From NCBI GenBank assembly GCA_018240565.1, contig JAFEFO010000036.1, positions 1 to 64,000 of the forward strand: a stretch of 64,000 nucleotides of DNA, given 5' to 3'. Origin of the DNA: Pseudomonadota bacterium (GTDB lineage Bacteria > Pseudomonadota > Gammaproteobacteria > Xanthomonadales > Rhodanobacteraceae). The translations under genes and the position numbers were made by a program. Numbering within the stretch: the first letter of the stretch is position 1; each line of letters begins with the position of its first letter. Below, one piece after another: positions 24,968 through 33,424 of the stretch. Under the pieces are notes generated by a model that ran no database searches, was not told the origin of the DNA, and saw nothing but the letters and a program-made list of their open reading frames with translations.

Positions 24968-27850
24968 TCACACCACGCTCGACAGCTGCGCATAGCGCCG
25001 GAACAAAAACGCCACGCGCTCGGCGTCGCCGGCGTAATTCTTCGCGCCGCCGTCGGCGCGGTAGGCCGCGTCCACCGCGCGATCAAGTGCGGCATGCGCG
25101 CGGGCGAGATTCGGAGGCATGGTGTTGGGGTCGTACAACTGCGCCAGCGTCGCGCCCGCGTGCGCGGCGCGCGCGTCGAGCACGGCTTGCGCCGCCGCTT
25201 CGATCGCGGCGCGCTGCTTGTCGCCGAATTTCTCGGGCCAGGGAAAGTTGTTGTAGACGATCTGCGCGGAATAGCGATAGCGGCTTTCCAATCGGCCGCA
25301 AACGCAGCGTACCCAGGCCATGTGCACTGTCGATGACATGACACCAAACAACCACAATGGCGCATCAGGCACACACATATTGCTGTCGCCGACGACGATG
25401 TCAGGTTCGATGTAACCGAGAGGAATGAAGTTACGGTTCTCTGAAGAATGCCGCGGCACAAGGATGTATCGCGACTTGGGCTGACGAATTTCACCGAACA
25501 GCGTCGGCGTTGCGGCGAGCTTGTTCGTGGCGGCGCGCTTGCTGTCGGCGCGATGCTTGCGCACGGCTTCGACGCGCGCTGCAACCAGTGGCAGCTGCTT
25601 CAACGTCTGCGGCGGAATGCCGTCGAGCCACAGGCACCAGCGTGCGACGCCGTTGATGAATTCCTCCGCGCCGAGGAATGGCCGCAGCCACGCTGCGGCC
25701 TGCGGTTCTGCGGCGAGCAGCGCGTTGCGCTCATCGTCGCTCAACAATAGATGCCCGCCGTCATTGGGCATGCTGCCGAAAACCATCGGTGGCACATTGC
25801 ACAGCGGTTCGCGCCGATTCGGCAACACCACATCGGGCGCGTCGACGAGATATGGATTGATATTGCCTGCCGCGATCTCATGCGCCGCACCGTCGATATC
25901 GGCATATTCGAACAGGCGCTTGTTCGGCAAATCCTGCACGCCAAAGCCGACGATCACGCAATGCACCGCCGCCTTGCCCGGCGCCTCGTTCGTCCACTTG
26001 AACGTGCGGTGCGCGAACTGGATCCTCGTACCGCGCCGGAACATCTCGCTCCACAATACGCCGACTTGTTCGCCCTGCGTGATCGAATTGGTCGAAACAA
26101 AGGCGCAGCGGATGCGTTCGCGCGCGGCGTCGGTTTGATTCTCCAGCGCGACGAAAATATCTTCGATGCCGGGCGAGCGCGTGCCGAAACGCGTGTCCTT
26201 GAACTGCTTGCGGCCCGGCGTGATCGAGGCTTCCTTGCCGCCCGAGAGATACTGCGCGGCCTTCAGATACCAGCCGGCGACAAAGTCGAGTACGCCCGCG
26301 CCCTTGAGCTTGCCGGCAACGAGTTCGAGGCTCGCCTTCTGGTCGTCGGTTTGGTATTGCTTGCCGACGAACGGCGGATTGCCGAGGATGTAGTTGAGCC
26401 TTGTCGGCGGCACGAAATCTTCCCAGTCCAGCCGCAGCGCGTCGCCGTGGCGGATATGCGCGGATTTTTCCAGCGGCAGGCGGTTGAAGTATTCGAATTC
26501 GCGGCCGGCTTCCAGGTTCATCTGGTGATCGGTCAGCCACATGGCGACTTGCGCAATCTGCGCCGGGAATTCCTCGATCTCGATGCCATGGAATTGATCG
26601 ACGTTCACCTGCACCGCGTCGCGGAACACGCCGGCGATGGCATGGCCGAAATTTTTTGCCGCGATCAATACGTCCAATTCGAGCCGACGCAACTCGCGAT
26701 AGGTGATGACGAGAAAATTGCCGCAGCCGCAGGCCGGGTCGAGAAAATTCAGCGTGCGCAGCTTTTTGTGGAAGGCGAACAGCGCATTCTGGTCGCGGCG
26801 CACGCGCGCGAATTCCGCGCGCAGTTCGTCCAAAAACAGCGGCCCGATCAATTTGAGGATGTTCGCCTCGCTGGTGTAGTGCGCGCCGAGTTGGCGGCGG
26901 CGCTCGCGCGCATCGAGTTCGATGATCTTCTGGAACATCGCACCGAAAATCGCCGGCGAAATGCCCGCCCATTGCAGACGACAGCATTCGAGCAGCAGCT
27001 CGCGCATGCTTGCATCGAATTCGGGAATCGGCAGCGATTCCTCGAACAACCGGCCGTTGACGTAGGGAAACGCCGAGAACATCTCGGCGACGGCGTGCTG
27101 GCGCGCTTCGACGCGCGTGTTCAGGGCCTGGAACAGGCGCGCGAGCGTGCCGCCAGTGTCGCTGCCATCTTCTTTGGTTTGCTCGACAAGATCGAGAAAG
27201 CTGTCCTTGGGCGTGAACAGGCCGGTATCCTCGGCGAACAGGCAGAACAGCACGCGCACGAGAAAGACTTGCAGCGGATGCCCGGCGTGGCCGGTGGCGT
27301 CGAGGCCGTAGCCGTCGCGCTTGAGCGCATCGTGCAGGGCGCCGAGTTTTTCAACTGCGCGGATGTTGGCTTCCGGCTCGTCGCGCAGCTTGACGTGCGT
27401 GTAGCCGGCGATGAAGCCGAACACGGCGATGCGCGCGGGCAACTCGTCGAGCGCGAATTCGGTTTGCGTGTTCTCGTCCAGGTCGTAGACGCGGAAGCGC
27501 GCGAAGTCGGAAACGACCACGTAGCGCGGGCGTTCGGCTTCGGTGAGCGCGAGAAAATAGTCGAGCGCCTGCGTATGTGCAGCGTCGAGATCCTGACCCG
27601 CGCTCTTGTGCTCGGCGAGCAGCGTGCCGGGCCAGAACAGGTCGATGCGGCCTTGCCGGGTCTTGCCTTGATCGGGGAGTCTTTCGACTTTCTTTTCGTA
27701 CACGGCCACGCTGCGCCGCTTGACGCCGAAGATGTCGAAGAATTCGTTCCAGAACGTCTGCGCCTCGGCGCGTTCGCTGTGCGCGTCGCGCCAATCGTGC
27801 GCGAATGCTGTCGCGCGGTTGCGGATTTCGGGCCAGGTCAGGTTGGGCAT
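24968..27850 (-). CDS. MmeI-like single-chain restriction-methyltransferase (type IIL/IIG)
   Basis: A 960-residue protein that should carry cleavage, methylation and target recognition in one chain. An N-terminal nuclease motif is seen as Asp70-X9-Glu80-X-Lys82 (RID...AEHK), the arrangement described for MmeI. A helical connector precedes LGAHYTSEANILK (about 321-333). The SAM-binding motif DPACGCGNFL starts at 371 and the catalytic NPPF at 491, an amino-methyltransferase (N6-adenine) signature. The C-terminal third (about 640-880) is the probable target-recognition domain, ending in a helical segment. Such enzymes modify one strand and cut about 20 bases away. It starts 26 bases after the RelE-type toxin stop, so it may share that operon. 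Recognition site is unknown. Confidence 0.87.
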   Translation of the reverse strand: MPNLTWPEIRNRATAFAHDWRDAHSERAEAQTFWNEFFDIFGVKRRSVAVYEKKVERLPDQGKTRQGRIDLFWPGTLLAEHKSAGQDLDAAHTQALDYFLALTEAERPRYVVVSDFARFRVYDLDENTQTEFALDELPARIAVFGFIAGYTHVKLRDEPEANIRAVEKLGALHDALKRDGYGLDATGHAGHPLQVFLVRVLFCLFAEDTGLFTPKDSFLDLVEQTKEDGSDTGGTLARLFQALNTRVEARQHAVAEMFSAFPYVNGRLFEESLPIPEFDASMRELLLECCRLQWAGISPAIFGAMFQKIIELDARERRRQLGAHYTSEANILKLIGPLFLDELRAEFARVRRDQNALFAFHKKLRTLNFLDPACGCGNFLVITYRELRRLELDVLIAAKNFGHAIAGVFRDAVQVNVDQFHGIEIEEFPAQIAQVAMWLTDHQMNLEAGREFEYFNRLPLEKSAHIRHGDALRLDWEDFVPPTRLNYILGNPPFVGKQYQTDDQKASLELVAGKLKGAGVLDFVAGWYLKAAQYLSGGKEASITPGRKQFKDTRFGTRSPGIEDIFVALENQTDAARERIRCAFVSTNSITQGEQVGVLWSEMFRRGTRIQFAHRTFKWTNEAPGKAAVHCVIVGFGVQDLPNKRLFEYADIDGAAHEIAAGNINPYLVDAPDVVLPNRREPLCNVPPMVFGSMPNDGGHLLLSDDERNALLAAEPQAAAWLRPFLGAEEFINGVARWCLWLDGIPPQTLKQLPLVAARVEAVRKHRADSKRAATNKLAATPTLFGEIRQPKSRYILVPRHSSENRNFIPLGYIEPDIVVGDSNMCVPDAPLWLFGVMSSTVHMAWVRCVCGRLESRYRYSAQIVYNNFPWPEKFGDKQRAAIEAAAQAVLDARAAHAGATLAQLYDPNTMPPNLARAHAALDRAVDAAYRADGGAKNYAGDAERVAFLFRRYAQLSSVV

Positions 27851-27876
27851 GTTCGATTCGACAAGTCGCTCATGCG

Positions 27877-28137
27877 TCAGTTGCGATAGACATCACGGCG
27901 ATGACCGATCTGGATCACATCGATTACCAGCACGTTGTCGAAAATATCGTAGAGGATGCGGTAGTCGCCTTGGCGCAAGCGCCACGTCTCGCGACCGGCG
28001 AGCTTGATCGCGCCAACCGGGCGCGGGTCGTCTTGCAGCCCAACGATGCGTTGCATGATGCGACGCACGTCCGCCTTCGGCAGGCCGCGCAAATCCTTCG
28101 TTGCGCGGGCGGCAAATTTCAGTTCATAGCGTGCCAT
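27877..28137 (-). CDS. RelE/ParE-family toxin
   Basis: An 86-residue toxin of the RelE/ParE superfamily: MARYELKFAARATKDLRGLP opening, a central helix pair, and the core strand TWRLRQGDYRILYDI with the basic residues usual for RelE-type ribosome-dependent RNases. The longer frame begins at 28167, but ATG 28137 matches the family start and gives a 14-base overlap with the antitoxin gene. It is followed closely by the restriction-methyltransferase gene. Confidence 0.88.
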   Translation of the reverse strand: MARYELKFAARATKDLRGLPKADVRRIMQRIVGLQDDPRPVGAIKLAGRETWRLRQGDYRILYDIFDNVLVIDVIQIGHRRDVYRN

Positions 28138-28357
28138 CGGCCTTGAGCTTGGCGATGAATTCGGCATAGCTCAGTCGCTTGTCCTTGGCGCGCTCGGCGA
28201 TGATGGCAAGATCTTCTTCATCCTCGCGCAGCGATTCGCGCACCGCATCCGTGACGATTTCGGAGATCGAACGGCGCGAATCGGCGGCTTTCAGGCGCAA
28301 TGCCTTGTGCAGGTTCTTGTCGAGGTAGATCGTGGCGCGGGTGGTTTCGGTGTGCAT
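28124..28357 (-). CDS. Ribbon-helix-helix antitoxin
   Basis: A 77-residue protein with an N-terminal RHH fold (RATIYLDKNLHKALRLKAADSRRSISEIVTDAVRESL split over the strand and two helices) and an acidic C-terminal tail that would wrap the toxin. It overlaps the RelE-type toxin gene by 14 bases. An inverted repeat just upstream is its probable operator. It belongs to the same type II module. Confidence 0.88.
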   Translation of the reverse strand: MHTETTRATIYLDKNLHKALRLKAADSRRSISEIVTDAVRESLREDEEDLAIIAERAKDKRLSYAEFIAKLKADGTL

Positions 28358-28367
28358 GGTGTCACCG

Positions 28368-28407
28368 TGACGTTTTGACGTTTTGACACTGTAGCATCAA
28401 AACGTCA
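28368..28407. promoter_or_regulatory. Operator of the RHH/RelE module
   Basis: TGACGTTTTGA (28368-28378) and its exact inverted copy TCAAAACGTCA (28397-28407) flank a second direct half-site CGTTTTGACA (28379-28388). A -10 like TACAGT on the minus strand lies between the arms (28388-28393). The distal arm covers the rdgB stop codon and last codons. RHH antitoxins bind such short repeats to autorepress. Confidence 0.6.
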
Positions 28408-28996
28408 GCGACCCCAGCATTGCGCGCAATCTCGCCAGCGCCAGCGCGCGATGGCTGATGCGGTTCTTCGTCGCGGCATCGAGTTCGCCAGCACCCAAGC
28501 CGCCACCATCGTCGGGCAGAAAAATCGGGTCGTAGCCGAAACCGTGCGCGCCGCGTGGCGAATGCAGGATGGCGCCGTGCCAGCGGCCTTCGGCGATCAG
28601 CGGGGCGGGATCATCCGCATGGCGCAGAAGGACGATCGTGCAGTGGAAATGTGCCGTGCGTCTTGCGTCAGGCACGTCGCGCAGCGCATCGAGCAATTTC
28701 GTGATGTTCGCTTGCGCATTGCCGTGTTCACCCGCATAGCGCGCCGAGAGCAGCCCCGGCGCGCCGCCGAGCGCTTCCACGCAGATGCCGGAATCGTCGC
28801 CAAGTGCGGGCAGTCCAGACACACGCGCCGCATGCCGCGCCTTGAGCAACGCGTTCTCGACGAACGTGCTGCCGGTTTCCTCGACATCGGCGACGCCAAA
28901 CTCGGACTGTGCGACGAGTTCGAGGCCGCCGCCTGCAAGAATCTCGCGCATTTCGATGAGCTTGCCGGCATTGCCGCTGGCGAGGACGAGTTTCAT
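28397..28996 (-). CDS. rdgB: dITP/XTP pyrophosphatase (RdgB/HAM1)
   Basis: Hydrolyses non-canonical purine triphosphates (ITP, dITP, XTP) to monophosphates, keeping them out of DNA and RNA. The 199-residue protein has LASGNAGKLIEM, TGSTFVENALLKAR, the metal site GDDSGICVEAL and the C-terminal SHRALAL motif. The start overlaps the stop of the VOC gene (ATGA). Its last bases form one arm of the operator for the neighbouring antitoxin. Confidence 0.95.
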   Translation of the reverse strand: MKLVLASGNAGKLIEMREILAGGGLELVAQSEFGVADVEETGSTFVENALLKARHAARVSGLPALGDDSGICVEALGGAPGLLSARYAGEHGNAQANITKLLDALRDVPDARRTAHFHCTIVLLRHADDPAPLIAEGRWHGAILHSPRGAHGFGYDPIFLPDDGGGLGAGELDAATKNRISHRALALARLRAMLGSLTF

Positions 28997-29385
28997 GCTC
29001 TCCGCTCGATCAGGTCCCAGCGATTGCCGTACAGATCGCGGAACACGACAACGGTGCCGTAGGCCTCGTGGCGCGGCGCTTCTTCGAAATGCGCGCCAAT
29101 GGCCGTCAGCCGCGCGTGGTCGTGGGCAAAATCGTCGGTGTGCAAAAAGAATCCGACGCGTCCGCCGTGCTGGTTGCCGATTGCGGCTTCCTGCGCCGGC
29201 GTTGCCGCGCGCGCCAGCAGCAGGCTGAATTGCGCGTTGCCGGATGGCGCCATGCGCACCCAGCGTTTGCCGGCGCCGCGATCGTCGTCTTCAAGCAGCG
29301 CGAAGCCGAGCGCGTCGCGGTACCAGGCAATCGCCTCATCGTAGTCGCGCACGACCACGGCGATCATCGCAACATGTGAACTCAC
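28993..29385 (-). CDS. VOC/glyoxalase-family protein
   Basis: A 130-residue protein of the vicinal oxygen chelate fold ([19 protein letters not shown], then [10 protein letters not shown] at the end). The start is GTG 29385, which overlaps the rph stop by four bases (GTGA); the stop overlaps the rdgB start. An internal ATG at 29367 would remove the first strand. It is encoded between two RNA/nucleotide-quality enzymes, but the substrate cannot be told. It could be a glyoxalase-like enzyme, a resistance protein or a non-catalytic binder. Confidence 0.85.
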   Translation of the reverse strand: MSSHVAMIAVVVRDYDEAIAWYRDALGFALLEDDDRGAGKRWVRMAPSGNAQFSLLLARAATPAQEAAIGNQHGGRVGFFLHTDDFAHDHARLTAIGAHFEEAPRHEAYGTVVVFRDLYGNRWDLIERRA

Positions 29386-30110
29386 TTCGCCAACGCCTCG
29401 CGTTGCTTGTGCAGCAGCTCGCGAATTCCTTTTTGCGCAAGGCCGAGCAACGCATCGAGTTCCTCGCGGCGGAAGGCGTGGCCCTCGGCCGTGCCTTGCA
29501 GCTCGATGAAGCCGCCACCGTCGTTCATCACCACGTTCATGTCGGTGTCGCAGGCCGAATCCTCGGCGTAGTCCAGATCGAGTACCGGCACGCCTTGATA
29601 AACGCCGACCGAGACCGCCGCAACCGCGCCATGCAGCGGGTCGCGCTTGAGCTTGCCTTGTGCCTTGAGCCAATTGATCGCATCGACCAAGGCGACATAG
29701 GCGCCGGTGATTGCCGCGGTGCGCGTGCCGCCGTCGGCCTGCAGCACGTCGCAGTCGAGCGTGATGCTGCGTTCGCCGAGCGCATTGCGATCCACGCAGG
29801 CGCGCAAGGCGCGGCCGATCAGGCGCTGGATTTCGAGCGTGCGGCCGCCTTGCTTGCCGCGCGCCGCCTCGCGCTGCGTGCGCTCGCCGGTCGCGCGCGG
29901 CAGCATGCCGTATTCGGCGGTGATCCAGCCTTCGCCCTTGCCGCGCAAAAATGGCGGCACCTTGTCCTCGATGCTGGCCGTGCACAGCACGCGCGTGTCG
30001 CCGAAACCGATCAGCACCGAGCCTTCGGCATGGCGCGTAAAGCGGCGTTCGATCGTGATCGCGCGCAATTGGTCGGGCGCGCGGGCGGACGGGCGGGCAA
30101 AGGCGGCCAT
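29382..30110 (-). CDS. rph: Ribonuclease PH
   Basis: A phosphorolytic 3'-5' exoribonuclease that trims tRNA precursors, forming a hexameric ring. The 242-residue protein has [52 protein letters not shown], the [14 protein letters not shown] substrate loop and [15 protein letters not shown] for metal. It begins an operon of rph, VOC and rdgB with four-base overlaps. It diverges from yicC over 65 bases, a pairing also known in E. coli (rph/yicC). Confidence 0.96.
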   Translation of the reverse strand: MAAFARPSARAPDQLRAITIERRFTRHAEGSVLIGFGDTRVLCTASIEDKVPPFLRGKGEGWITAEYGMLPRATGERTQREAARGKQGGRTLEIQRLIGRALRACVDRNALGERSITLDCDVLQADGGTRTAAITGAYVALVDAINWLKAQGKLKRDPLHGAVAAVSVGVYQGVPVLDLDYAEDSACDTDMNVVMNDGGGFIELQGTAEGHAFRREELDALLGLAQKGIRELLHKQREALAK

Positions 30111-30175
30111 CGAAAACTCCCAAAAGCAGGGCGCGGAAGTTTACCATTGCCGTCTTCGATGCCGGGGAGCGACCC

Positions 30176-31054
30176 ATGATCCGCAGCATGACCGCGTTCG
30201 CGAGCGCGGAAACCGAAACACCGTGGGGCGCGCTCGCCTTCGAGTTGCGCTCGGTCAACCATCGTTACCTCGAGCTCAATCCGCGCCTGCCCGACGAATT
30301 GCGCGCGATCGAACCGGCACTGCGCGAGCGCGTTGCCGCCAAGCTCACGCGCGGCAAGGTCGATGCGACCTTGCGCTTTCGCCCGAACGACGCCGATGCC
30401 GCGCAGTTGCGCGTCAACGACGCCATGATCGAACGCCTTGCGCATCTGGCCAAATCCTTCGATGCGCGTTTCCCGGATCTTGAAACCGATTTCACCGGCC
30501 TGCTGCAATGGCCGGGCGTCTTGGTGCAGAACGACATCGACCAGGAAGGATTGCGCGATGCCGCGCTGAAACTGCTCGATCGCGCGCTTGCGGACATGCT
30601 CGCCACGCGTGGGCGCGAGGGTGAGCGCCTGGGCGTGTTCCTGCGCGAGCGCCTCGACGCCATCGAAAAAATCGTCGCCGACGTGCGCGCACTCCTGCCG
30701 CAGATCCGCGAAGCGTTGCGGGCGAAACTGCAGGCGCGCCTGTCCGATCTCAAGCCGGCCGCTGGTCAGGCACAGCTCGAACCCGGCCGCATCGAACAGG
30801 AATTGGTGCTGCAACTCTCGCGCATCGACGTGGACGAGGAGCTCGACCGTTTGACCGCGCACATCGCCGAAGTGCGTCGCGTGCTGGCCCTGCCCGAGGC
30901 GGTCGGCCGGCGCCTGGATTTCCTGATGCAGGAATTCAACCGCGAGGCGAACACACTCGGTTCCAAGTCGGTGGACCAGCGCACCACGCAGGCGAGCGTG
31001 GAGCTCAAGGTGCTGATCGAGCAGATGCGCGAGCAGGTGCAGAACATCGAGTAG
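30176..31054 (+). CDS. yicC: YicC-family endoribonuclease
   Basis: A 292-residue YicC protein: MIRSMTAFASAE start, WELRSVNHRYLELNPRLP-like segment, and the conserved C-terminal block REANTLGSKSVD with ELKVLIEQMREQVQNIE. E. coli YicC is an Mg-dependent endoribonuclease that degrades small RNA RyhB. GGGGAG sits eight bases before the ATG. gmk starts five bases after its stop, so they are one operon. Confidence 0.94.
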   Translation: MIRSMTAFASAETETPWGALAFELRSVNHRYLELNPRLPDELRAIEPALRERVAAKLTRGKVDATLRFRPNDADAAQLRVNDAMIERLAHLAKSFDARFPDLETDFTGLLQWPGVLVQNDIDQEGLRDAALKLLDRALADMLATRGREGERLGVFLRERLDAIEKIVADVRALLPQIREALRAKLQARLSDLKPAAGQAQLEPGRIEQELVLQLSRIDVDEELDRLTAHIAEVRRVLALPEAVGRRLDFLMQEFNREANTLGSKSVDQRTTQASVELKVLIEQMREQVQNIE

Positions 31055-31059
31055 CACGC

Positions 31060-31677
31060 ATGACCGGCACCCTCTACATCGTCGCCGCGCCTTCCGGCGC
31101 GGGCAAGACCAGCCTCACTCGGGCGTTGTTGCAAGGCGATCCGAACATCGTCTTGTCGGTTTCGTTCACCTCGCGTGGTGCCCGGCCGAACGAGGTGAAC
31201 GGCGTGCACTACCATTTCGTCTCGCGTGGGGAATTCGAGGCGATGGTTGCGCGCGGCGAGTTCTTCGAACACGCGGTGGTGCACGGCGACCTGAAGGGAA
31301 CCTCGCGCAAGGTGGTCGAAGAGGCACTCGCGCAAGGCCGCGACGTGCTGCTGGAAATCGACTGGCAGGGCGCACGCATCGTGCGCACGCAGATGCCCGA
31401 GGCGGTCGGCATTTTCATCCTGCCGCCATCGCGCGCGGAATTGGAGCGCCGCCTGCGTGCGCGCGCGTCCGACAGCGAGGCGACGATCCAGCGCCGCCTC
31501 GCCGACGCGCACACCGATCTGGCACATGCGGGTGAATTCGACTACACGATCATCAACGACGATTTCGATGCCGCTCTCGCGCAGATGCGCGAAATCGTCG
31601 CCGCGCGGCGTGAAGGTTGCGCCTTGCCGGCGCAGGATCATTCGGCATTGCTGGCGCAGTTGCTGAACTCGGCCTGA
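31060..31677 (+). CDS. gmk: Guanylate kinase
   Basis: Phosphorylates GMP to GDP. The 205-residue protein has the P-loop APSGAGKTSL near residue 10, SFTSRGARPNEVNGVHYHFV for GMP and EIDWQGARIVR. It follows yicC closely. In many gammaproteobacteria rpoZ and spoT come next; here the mla cluster separates gmk from rpoZ. Confidence 0.97.
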   Translation: MTGTLYIVAAPSGAGKTSLTRALLQGDPNIVLSVSFTSRGARPNEVNGVHYHFVSRGEFEAMVARGEFFEHAVVHGDLKGTSRKVVEEALAQGRDVLLEIDWQGARIVRTQMPEAVGIFILPPSRAELERRLRARASDSEATIQRRLADAHTDLAHAGEFDYTIINDDFDAALAQMREIVAARREGCALPAQDHSALLAQLLNSA

Positions 31678-31753
31678 TCCGCAGGCCACGCGCGGCTTTC
31701 GCGCGGCGTCGCGCTCGGGTAAGGTAACCGCTTCCGCCGATGTCCAAGCCGCG

Positions 31754-32593
31754 ATGAACGCTGCCGCCGTGCCGTCACCAGAAGACGCCCCGATCCGCAA
31801 CCCTTTGATCAGGATCAGCGGATTGCGCACCGTGCTCAACGGCAAGACGATCTTCGATGGCGTGGACCTGGACATTCCGCGCGGTCGCGTCACCGCGGTG
31901 ATGGGTCCTTCCGGCACCGGCAAGACCACACTGCTGCGCCACATCACCGGGCAGTTGCGCCCGGATGCCGGCGAGATCGTCGTCGATGGCCAGTCCGTGT
32001 GGAAACTCGGCCGCGAGGCCTTGTTCGACCTGCGCGAGAAGATCGGCTACCTGTTCCAGAACTCGGCGCTGCTTACCGATTTTTCCGTGTTCGAGAACGT
32101 GGCGTTTCCGTTGCGACAGCACCTGAAACTACCCGAAGAAATCTTGCGCAACATCGTGCTGACGAAATTGCAGGCGGTCGGCCTGCGTGGTGCGGCGAAC
32201 CTGATGCCGAGCGAACTTTCCGGTGGCATGATGCGCCGCGTCGCGCTGGCACGCGCGATCGTGCGTGATCCGATGCTGATCATCTATGACGAGCCGTTCG
32301 TCGGCCTGGATCCGATCGCGCTGAACCAGATCGTGAAGCTGATCCGCACGCTGAATGAAACGCTGCGCGTGACCAGCATCCTCGTCGCCCACGAATTTTC
32401 CGCGGTGCGCCGCGTCGCCGATCACGTGCATCTGCTGGCCGGCGGCAAGATCGCCGCGCACGGCACGCCGGATGAACTTGCCCAGGGCGCCACGCCGTGG
32501 ACGCGGCAGTTCTTCAGCGGCGAGGCGGACGGTCCTGTACCGTTCCACTACCCGGCGCCGGACTACGCCAGGCAACTGGGGTTGTCGGCATGA
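31754..32593 (+). CDS. mlaF: Mla phospholipid transport ATPase MlaF
   Basis: The cytoplasmic ABC ATPase of the MlaFEDB complex that moves phospholipid between inner membrane and periplasm to keep outer-membrane asymmetry. The 279 residues carry Walker A GPSGTGKTTL, Q-loop YLFQNSALL, signature LSGGMMRRVALARA, Walker B LIIYDEPFVGLD and switch His in VAHEF. The stop overlaps mlaE by four bases (ATGA). The first gene of the plus-strand mla operon. Confidence 0.95.
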   Translation: MNAAAVPSPEDAPIRNPLIRISGLRTVLNGKTIFDGVDLDIPRGRVTAVMGPSGTGKTTLLRHITGQLRPDAGEIVVDGQSVWKLGREALFDLREKIGYLFQNSALLTDFSVFENVAFPLRQHLKLPEEILRNIVLTKLQAVGLRGAANLMPSELSGGMMRRVALARAIVRDPMLIIYDEPFVGLDPIALNQIVKLIRTLNETLRVTSILVAHEFSAVRRVADHVHLLAGGKIAAHGTPDELAQGATPWTRQFFSGEADGPVPFHYPAPDYARQLGLSA

Positions 32594-33357
32594 GCGCGTC
32601 GCGGCGTCCTTCGCTCATCGCTTCCGGAGTGGCGCAAATCGGCGCCAGCGGGATTTTCCTCGTGCAGATCCTGCGCGCGCTGCCGGGCAGCCTGCGCTAC
32701 CTGCGCGAGACCGTGCGCCAGATTTTCTTCGTCGGCGCGATGAGCCTGACCATCATCATGATTTGCGGGTTGTTCGTGGGCATGGTGCTGGGCTTGCAGC
32801 TGTATCACACGCTGTCGATCTTCGGCGGCACCGCGGCGCTCGGCACCGTGGTCGCGCTGTCGCTGTACCGCGAACTGGGACCGGTGGTCACGGCATTGTT
32901 GTTCGCGGGCCGCGCCGGTACCTCGATCACGGCGGAAATCGGTTTGATGCGTGCGACCGACCAGCTCGACGCGATGGAGATGATGGCGGTGGATCCGCTC
33001 GCCTACGTGGTCGCGCCGCGTTTTCTTGCCGGCGTGATCGCGATGCCGCTGCTGGCCTGCGTGTTCAACGCGCTCGGCATCTTCGGCGCGCACCTCGTCG
33101 GCGTCGCCTGGCTGGGACTGGACAGCGGCACGTTCTGGTCGAACATGACCTCGAGCGTGGACGTGTGGTCGGACGTGATGAACGGCGTATGGAAGAGCGC
33201 GGTGTTCGGCGCGGTGTGCACGCTGATCGCGACGTTCCAGGGCTACACCACGCCGCCGACCAGCGAGGGCGTGGCGTATGCGACGACGCGCACTGTGGTG
33301 TTTTCCTCGATCGCGACCTTGGCGATCGATTTCGTGATGACGGCATTTTTGATGTGA
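32590..33357 (+). CDS. mlaE: Mla permease MlaE
   Basis: A 255-residue inner-membrane permease of the MlaE family. Membrane helices surround QLYHTLSIFGGTAALGTVVALSLYRE (split) and the conserved ELGPVVTALLFAGRAGTSITAEIG region. The frame is open further upstream, but ATG 32590 overlaps the mlaF stop and follows the normal N-terminus MSASRRPSLIASG. Works as a dimer with MlaF. Confidence 0.94.
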   Translation: MSASRRPSLIASGVAQIGASGIFLVQILRALPGSLRYLRETVRQIFFVGAMSLTIIMICGLFVGMVLGLQLYHTLSIFGGTAALGTVVALSLYRELGPVVTALLFAGRAGTSITAEIGLMRATDQLDAMEMMAVDPLAYVVAPRFLAGVIAMPLLACVFNALGIFGAHLVGVAWLGLDSGTFWSNMTSSVDVWSDVMNGVWKSAVFGAVCTLIATFQGYTTPPTSEGVAYATTRTVVFSSIATLAIDFVMTAFLM

Positions 33358-33424
33358 TCCGGGCGCACGCGTGGGCACACGCAGGCGGAACCGCATTGCA
33401 CGGAACCTAAGTTGGGGTGAAACC

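Noticed and set aside
25751..27889. A 712-codon plus-strand frame opposite the restriction-methyltransferase
   Set aside because: Antisense shadow; the minus-strand protein has clear catalytic motifs.
23849..28357. An integrative element or prophage between rdgB and hemW
   Set aside because: No integrase, recombinase, att-like direct repeat or phage gene is visible; only defence and toxin-antitoxin genes.
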